A DNA stretch of 64,000 nucleotides, taken from positions 114,238-178,237 of the forward strand of contig NZ_VXCP01000028.1 in NCBI RefSeq assembly GCF_011355085.1, read 5' to 3'. Positions 60,748 to 64,000 of the stretch are shown here, piece by piece. A program made the position numbers and the translations under genes. This DNA is from Pseudomonas akapageensis (lineage in GTDB: Bacteria > Pseudomonadota > Gammaproteobacteria > Pseudomonadales > Pseudomonadaceae). Positions within the stretch are counted from its first letter, which is position 1, and each line of letters begins with the position of its first letter. Under the pieces are notes generated by a model that did not search any database, was not told the origin of the DNA, and worked only from the letters and a program-made list of their open reading frames with translations.

Positions 60748-61748
60748 ACACTACACGGATCGACATACACTCGCATTTTTTTCCGCGCATTTCAGAGCAA
60801 GTGGCGGCGCAGTTCGATGTTGAGCAGGCACCTTGGCTGCAGGTCAACAGCAAGGGTGATACTGGTTCGATCATGATGGGGAAGAACAACTTTCGTCCTG
60901 TCTATCAAGCGCTCTGGGACCCTGCATTCCGAATCGAGGAAATGGACGCCCAAGGCGTAGATGTTCAAGTCACCTGCGCCACCCCGGTGATGTTTGGCTA
61001 TACATGGGAAGCCAACAAAGCCGCGCAATGGTCGCAGCGCATGAATGATTTGGCCCTGGAGTTTGCGGCGCACAACCCCCAGCGTATCAAAGTGTTGGCC
61101 CAGGTCCCGCTGCAGGATCTGGAACTGGCCTGCAAAGAAGCGTCCCGCGCGGTTGCTGCAGGGCACTTGGGCGTCCAGATTGGCAACCACTTGGGTGACA
61201 AGGACCTCGATGATGCGGCACTTGAAGCCTTCCTGACCCATTGCGCCAACGAAAGCATTCCAATCCTGGTTCATCCGTGGGACATGATGGGCGGCAACCG
61301 GATGAAGAAGTGGATGTTGCCGTGGTTGGTGGCCATGCCTGCCGAGACACAACTTGCCATTCTGTCATTGATACTGTCGGGTGCATTTGAGCGAATTCCG
61401 AAGTCGTTGAAGATTTGCTTCGGCCATGGTGGCGGTAGTTTTGCATTTCTGTTGGGGCGTGTTGATAACGCCTGGAGACACCGCGACATCGTGCGAGAAG
61501 ACTGCCCGCGCATGCCTTCTGAATACGTGGATCGTTTTTTTGTCGACAGTGCGGTGTTCAACTCGGGTGCATTGGAGCTTTTGGTCAATGTGATGGGCGA
61601 AGACCGGGTCATGTTAGGCTCCGACTATCCATTCCCTCTAGGTGAGCAAAGGATTGGCGAATTGATTTTAAAGAGCCGTCTCGAAGATTCGGCCAAAAAG
61701 AAAATCATGTCGAATAATGCCAGTCGGTTTTTTAATATCGATCTTTGA
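60744..61748 (+). CDS. nbaD: 2-amino-3-carboxymuconate 6-semialdehyde decarboxylase (ACMSD)
   Basis: 334 residues, ATGA overlap with nbaC. Amidohydrolase superfamily with zinc ligands in RIDIHSHFFP (His9, His11), PILVHPWDMMGG, CFGHGGGSFAFLLGR and MLGSDYPFPLG (Asp). Non-hydrolytic decarboxylation of ACMS to 2-aminomuconate 6-semialdehyde prevents the spontaneous cyclisation to quinolinate. Last structural gene before the regulator. Confidence 0.95.
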   Translation: MNTTRIDIHSHFFPRISEQVAAQFDVEQAPWLQVNSKGDTGSIMMGKNNFRPVYQALWDPAFRIEEMDAQGVDVQVTCATPVMFGYTWEANKAAQWSQRMNDLALEFAAHNPQRIKVLAQVPLQDLELACKEASRAVAAGHLGVQIGNHLGDKDLDDAALEAFLTHCANESIPILVHPWDMMGGNRMKKWMLPWLVAMPAETQLAILSLILSGAFERIPKSLKICFGHGGGSFAFLLGRVDNAWRHRDIVREDCPRMPSEYVDRFFVDSAVFNSGALELLVNVMGEDRVMLGSDYPFPLGEQRIGELILKSRLEDSAKKKIMSNNASRFFNIDL

Positions 61749-61922
61749 GAGTTGCCATGCAGAGGTCGATAAGTTTTGTGTGTTGGGTGCTTCGCTCTGA
61801 TATAAAAAAATATAGGTACTCAGTCTTCGGCGTGTACTACCCCTGAGGAGCAAGCGGTTCGTCGCGCTATACTATTTTTAGCATTGATGGGGGCCAGCAG
61901 CGATCTCATGTCGGAGGAGATT

Positions 61923-62882
61923 ATGGAAATTTCACCTATGTCGGCGATTAGTTTAAGCCGAAAATTGAAATTCAATCAGCTCATGATATTTGAACTGGTG
62001 CTGGAGTCCGGGTCATTCGTCAGGGCTGCCAATGCCATGGGCCTGACGCAGCCAGCGATTACCAAGGCCATCTATGAGTTGGAATCTTATTTTGGCGGAC
62101 CTTTATTTGAACGCTCCAACAGGGGCGTAACGCCAACCGAATTTGGCGTTATGTTAGGCCCTCGGGTCAAATCATTGATTGCTGAAACCCGTTACATGAC
62201 AGAAGAGGTCAATGCCTTCCGTACCGGAGAGGCCGGTCACGTTATTGTTGGAACACTCATTTCAGCATCAGCCAAACTTTTACCCCGGACCATTGTGAAA
62301 TTACGCAAGGCTACGCCTGGTGTTTTGATCACGGTTCGCGAAGGCACTACGGCACAAATGTTTCCTGCGTTGGCCACTGGAGATCTGGATATCGTGGTAG
62401 GGCGGCTTCCGGAGCAGGAGCTGCCGCTGGCCCATGCGTTTCCACTCAAGCATGAGGTGTTGTTCGAGGAGTTCTTTTGCGCGGTGATGGGAAAAGGTCA
62501 CGCGCTGCTCGATAAAAAAGGCCTGCACATCAGCGAATTGATGGAAGAGGAATGGATATTTCCACTGCAGGAATCGCCATCCTATAACGCTGTCGAAAAA
62601 CTCTTCAGAGACGCCGGACTTGGTCTCCCGCCTCATCATGTCAATTCGCTTTCGACACTGACCAATATAGGTTTGTTGCTAGAGGCCGATATGATTGCAC
62701 TGATGCCTCGCGCTGCAGCGCTACAGTTTGTGAATGCGGGTTTATTAGGCATCCTGGATATAAAAACTACCGCGAATTTTGGCGAGGTCGGATTTTCTAT
62801 ACGGGCTGATAAGGACGTAAATCCAGCGTGTAAAAATTTTATCAGGTGCCTGCGTGAAGCCGCGAAGGATATGTTCGAATAA
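61923..62882 (+). CDS. nbaR: LysR-family regulator of the 3-hydroxyanthranilate cluster
   Basis: 319 residues from ATG 61923 with GGAGGAG upstream. N-terminal HTH (LKFNQLMIFELVLESGSFVRAANAMGLTQPAITKAIYELESYFG) of the GbpR/PcaQ type and an effector domain with VIVGTLISASAKLLPRTIVKLRK. It is codirectional and terminal, as nbaR is in KU-7. It may bind the dyad at 53222-53236. The leader of 174 bases before it shows no clear terminator. Confidence 0.85.
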   Translation: MEISPMSAISLSRKLKFNQLMIFELVLESGSFVRAANAMGLTQPAITKAIYELESYFGGPLFERSNRGVTPTEFGVMLGPRVKSLIAETRYMTEEVNAFRTGEAGHVIVGTLISASAKLLPRTIVKLRKATPGVLITVREGTTAQMFPALATGDLDIVVGRLPEQELPLAHAFPLKHEVLFEEFFCAVMGKGHALLDKKGLHISELMEEEWIFPLQESPSYNAVEKLFRDAGLGLPPHHVNSLSTLTNIGLLLEADMIALMPRAAALQFVNAGLLGILDIKTTANFGEVGFSIRADKDVNPACKNFIRCLREAAKDMFE

Positions 62883-62947
62883 TTGCATCTACATTGTCAC
62901 CTCACCACTAGGATAGCGACCGCGTCATACGAGGTCGCTGCGATTGG

Positions 62948-63724
62948 TTACTTGGCGGTGGCCGCCGTTTCAATCAGGCCGGCAACGGCTTTCGGATTGG
63001 ACACCATCACCACGTGGGACGCACCTTTGACGACTACGGTTTGTTTGGCATGCGCCCTCTCAGCCATGAACGCCTGAGCTTTTGCTGGAATGTTTTTGTC
63101 CTTATCACCGTAAACGAACCACGACGGTATGGTTTTCCAGGCCGGCTCGCTCGACGCTTCGTTGAGCGCCGCTTCGGTTACCGGACGTTGGGTTGCGGCC
63201 ATCAACCTGGCGTCGGCATTCGACACGTCGGCGGCGAACTGATCGTGAAACTTGTCCTGTTGGATGTACAGGTCTTTACCGCCATCTGCCAGGGCAACGG
63301 GGGGTGCGAGGGTTGGCCCCAGCGTGCTACCTGGAAAACGACCGGCCAGTGCCGCGGTCGATTCACCCGCTTCAGGTGCCAGAGCTGCTACGTAAATCAG
63401 CGCTTTGACGTTGGCATTACCGTAGGCGGCTTCGCTGATGACCGGGCCACCATACGAGTGTCCAACCAACACAACTGGGGTTTTGATACTCGCCAGTACA
63501 TCGGCCACCGACTGGGCATCGCCCTTGAGAGACCGTAGCGGGTTGGAGGCAGCGATTACCGGGTAGCCATCCTTTTCCAGAATCTTGACCACCCCGTTCC
63601 AACTGCTGGAGTCGGCGAAGGCACCATGCACCAGCACAACGGTTGGTTTGACCGGAGCGGCTAGCGCTGCGGTGGCGCTGACCATTCCTGCTGCGAGAGC
63701 AAGACCAGTGAATAACTTGTTCAT
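62948..63724 (-). CDS. Exported alpha/beta-hydrolase
   Basis: 258 residues from ATG 63722-63724 (AAGGAAC upstream) with a signal peptide ending ALAA-PV. Hydrolase fold motifs: TVVLVHGAFADSSSW (oxyanion), VVLVGHSYGGPVISEAAY (nucleophile Ser), SWFVYGDKDKNIPA (Asp region) and GASHVVMVSNP (His). Resembles periplasmic EstC/salicylate-esterase-like hydrolases common in soil bacteria. Substrate is unknown. It is not part of the nba operon (opposite strand). Confidence 0.82.
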   Translation of the reverse strand: MNKLFTGLALAAGMVSATAALAAPVKPTVVLVHGAFADSSSWNGVVKILEKDGYPVIAASNPLRSLKGDAQSVADVLASIKTPVVLVGHSYGGPVISEAAYGNANVKALIYVAALAPEAGESTAALAGRFPGSTLGPTLAPPVALADGGKDLYIQQDKFHDQFAADVSNADARLMAATQRPVTEAALNEASSEPAWKTIPSWFVYGDKDKNIPAKAQAFMAERAHAKQTVVVKGASHVVMVSNPKAVAGLIETAATAK

Positions 63725-63913
63725 CGGGTGTTCCTTTAGGTGAGAGGAGGAGTGGAGCGACTGGTCCACATTTGAGCTGGATGCTGTGTCCTGTATGTGT
63801 CCGACCTCCCGCTGTTACGCACGGAAATGTGTCTGGTGCCGCTCTCGCTACATTCAGCTACAAACGCACATTACCGCGAGGTCGTTGTGTGAACATCACT
63901 TTCGTGCCTGTTT

Positions 63914-63952
63914 ACTTCGCATGCAAACCATTTATATACTTCGCACGCGAAC
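63914..63952. promoter_or_regulatory. Two MarR-like boxes (ACTTCGCATGCAAAC and ACTTCGCACGCGAAC)
   Basis: Two 15-base near-identical sites 24 bases apart; the second contains the dyad TTCGC-AC-GCGAA. They overlap the expected promoter of the gene at 63973, so they are likely operators of a MarR- or TetR-like repressor. Confidence 0.5.
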
Positions 63953-63972
63953 TTAAATCACAGGAGAAGACC

Positions 63973-64000
63973 ATGACCACAGCAATACGCGTCGAGCTGT
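63973..64000 (+). CDS. Start of an unidentified gene, cut by window end
   Basis: ATG 63973 follows CAGGAGAAG; the visible residues are MTTAIRVEL. Too short to identify. The RBS and the operator-like repeats upstream support a real start. Confidence 0.5.

Overview
The window looks like a chromosomal stretch of a Pseudomonas of the fluorescens/putida type. Pointers are an MvaT-family H-NS analogue, a typical Pseudomonas REP element, a DUF3077 protein, a PA4872-like oxaloacetate decarboxylase, and many small catabolic operons each next to a LysR or AraC regulator. Gene calls rest on reading translations and motifs; no database search was possible.

Layout. 0-4.7 kb: L-tartrate/C4-dicarboxylate use (dctA-ttdA-ttdB-oxaloacetate decarboxylase, with a divergent LysR). 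4.8-5.9 kb: a small lipoprotein and a HigBA/RelE-type toxin-antitoxin pair. 6.2-14.4 kb: LysR, an MFS exporter/importer, a polar amino-acid type ABC importer and two amidohydrolases (CodA/AtzC-like and AtzA/TrzA-like), probably one uptake-and-hydrolysis pathway for a nitrogen compound. 14.4-17.9 kb: pobR-pobA (4-hydroxybenzoate to protocatechuate) and a 3'-truncated amino acid permease.

17.9-34 kb is the accessory part. It holds a class III nucleotidyl cyclase-ATPase-TPR protein in an operon with a patatin phospholipase, HD-GYP and GGDEF proteins, a 31-residue membrane peptide, MvaT, an Lrp relic and tRNA-Phe. It continues with a two-gene unit of a secreted Gly-rich protein and a membrane-anchored TIR protein, bracketed by directly repeated palindromes, then NnrS with a CopD-like protein, and an orphan dTMP-kinase-like P-loop protein.

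34.6-45 kb: FUSC and AAHS transporters, an acyl-CoA dehydrogenase, a 3-hydroxyacyl-CoA dehydrogenase and a class III CoA transferase (with an apparent deletion relic of an IclR regulator and two IclR-like operator boxes), a TauE/SafE permease and an aldehyde dehydrogenase.

45-63 kb is the most coherent system. AraC regulators precede antABC (anthranilate-type ring-hydroxylating dioxygenase), an outer-membrane channel and an aryl-alcohol dehydrogenase. A long stem-loop and a LysR-type dyad follow, then a DUF4863/PnbB-like protein, an FMN reductase and a complete 3-hydroxyanthranilate meta-cleavage pathway in the order E-H-J-I-G-F-C-D-R, matching the nba cluster known for 2-nitrobenzoate degradation in P. 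fluorescens KU-7 but without nbaX. The enzymes would take 3-hydroxyanthranilate to pyruvate and acetyl-CoA. The DUF4863 protein and flavoprotein suggest that the entry substrate is a nitro- or hydroxylamino-benzoate. The window ends with an alpha/beta hydrolase and the start of another gene behind two MarR-like boxes.
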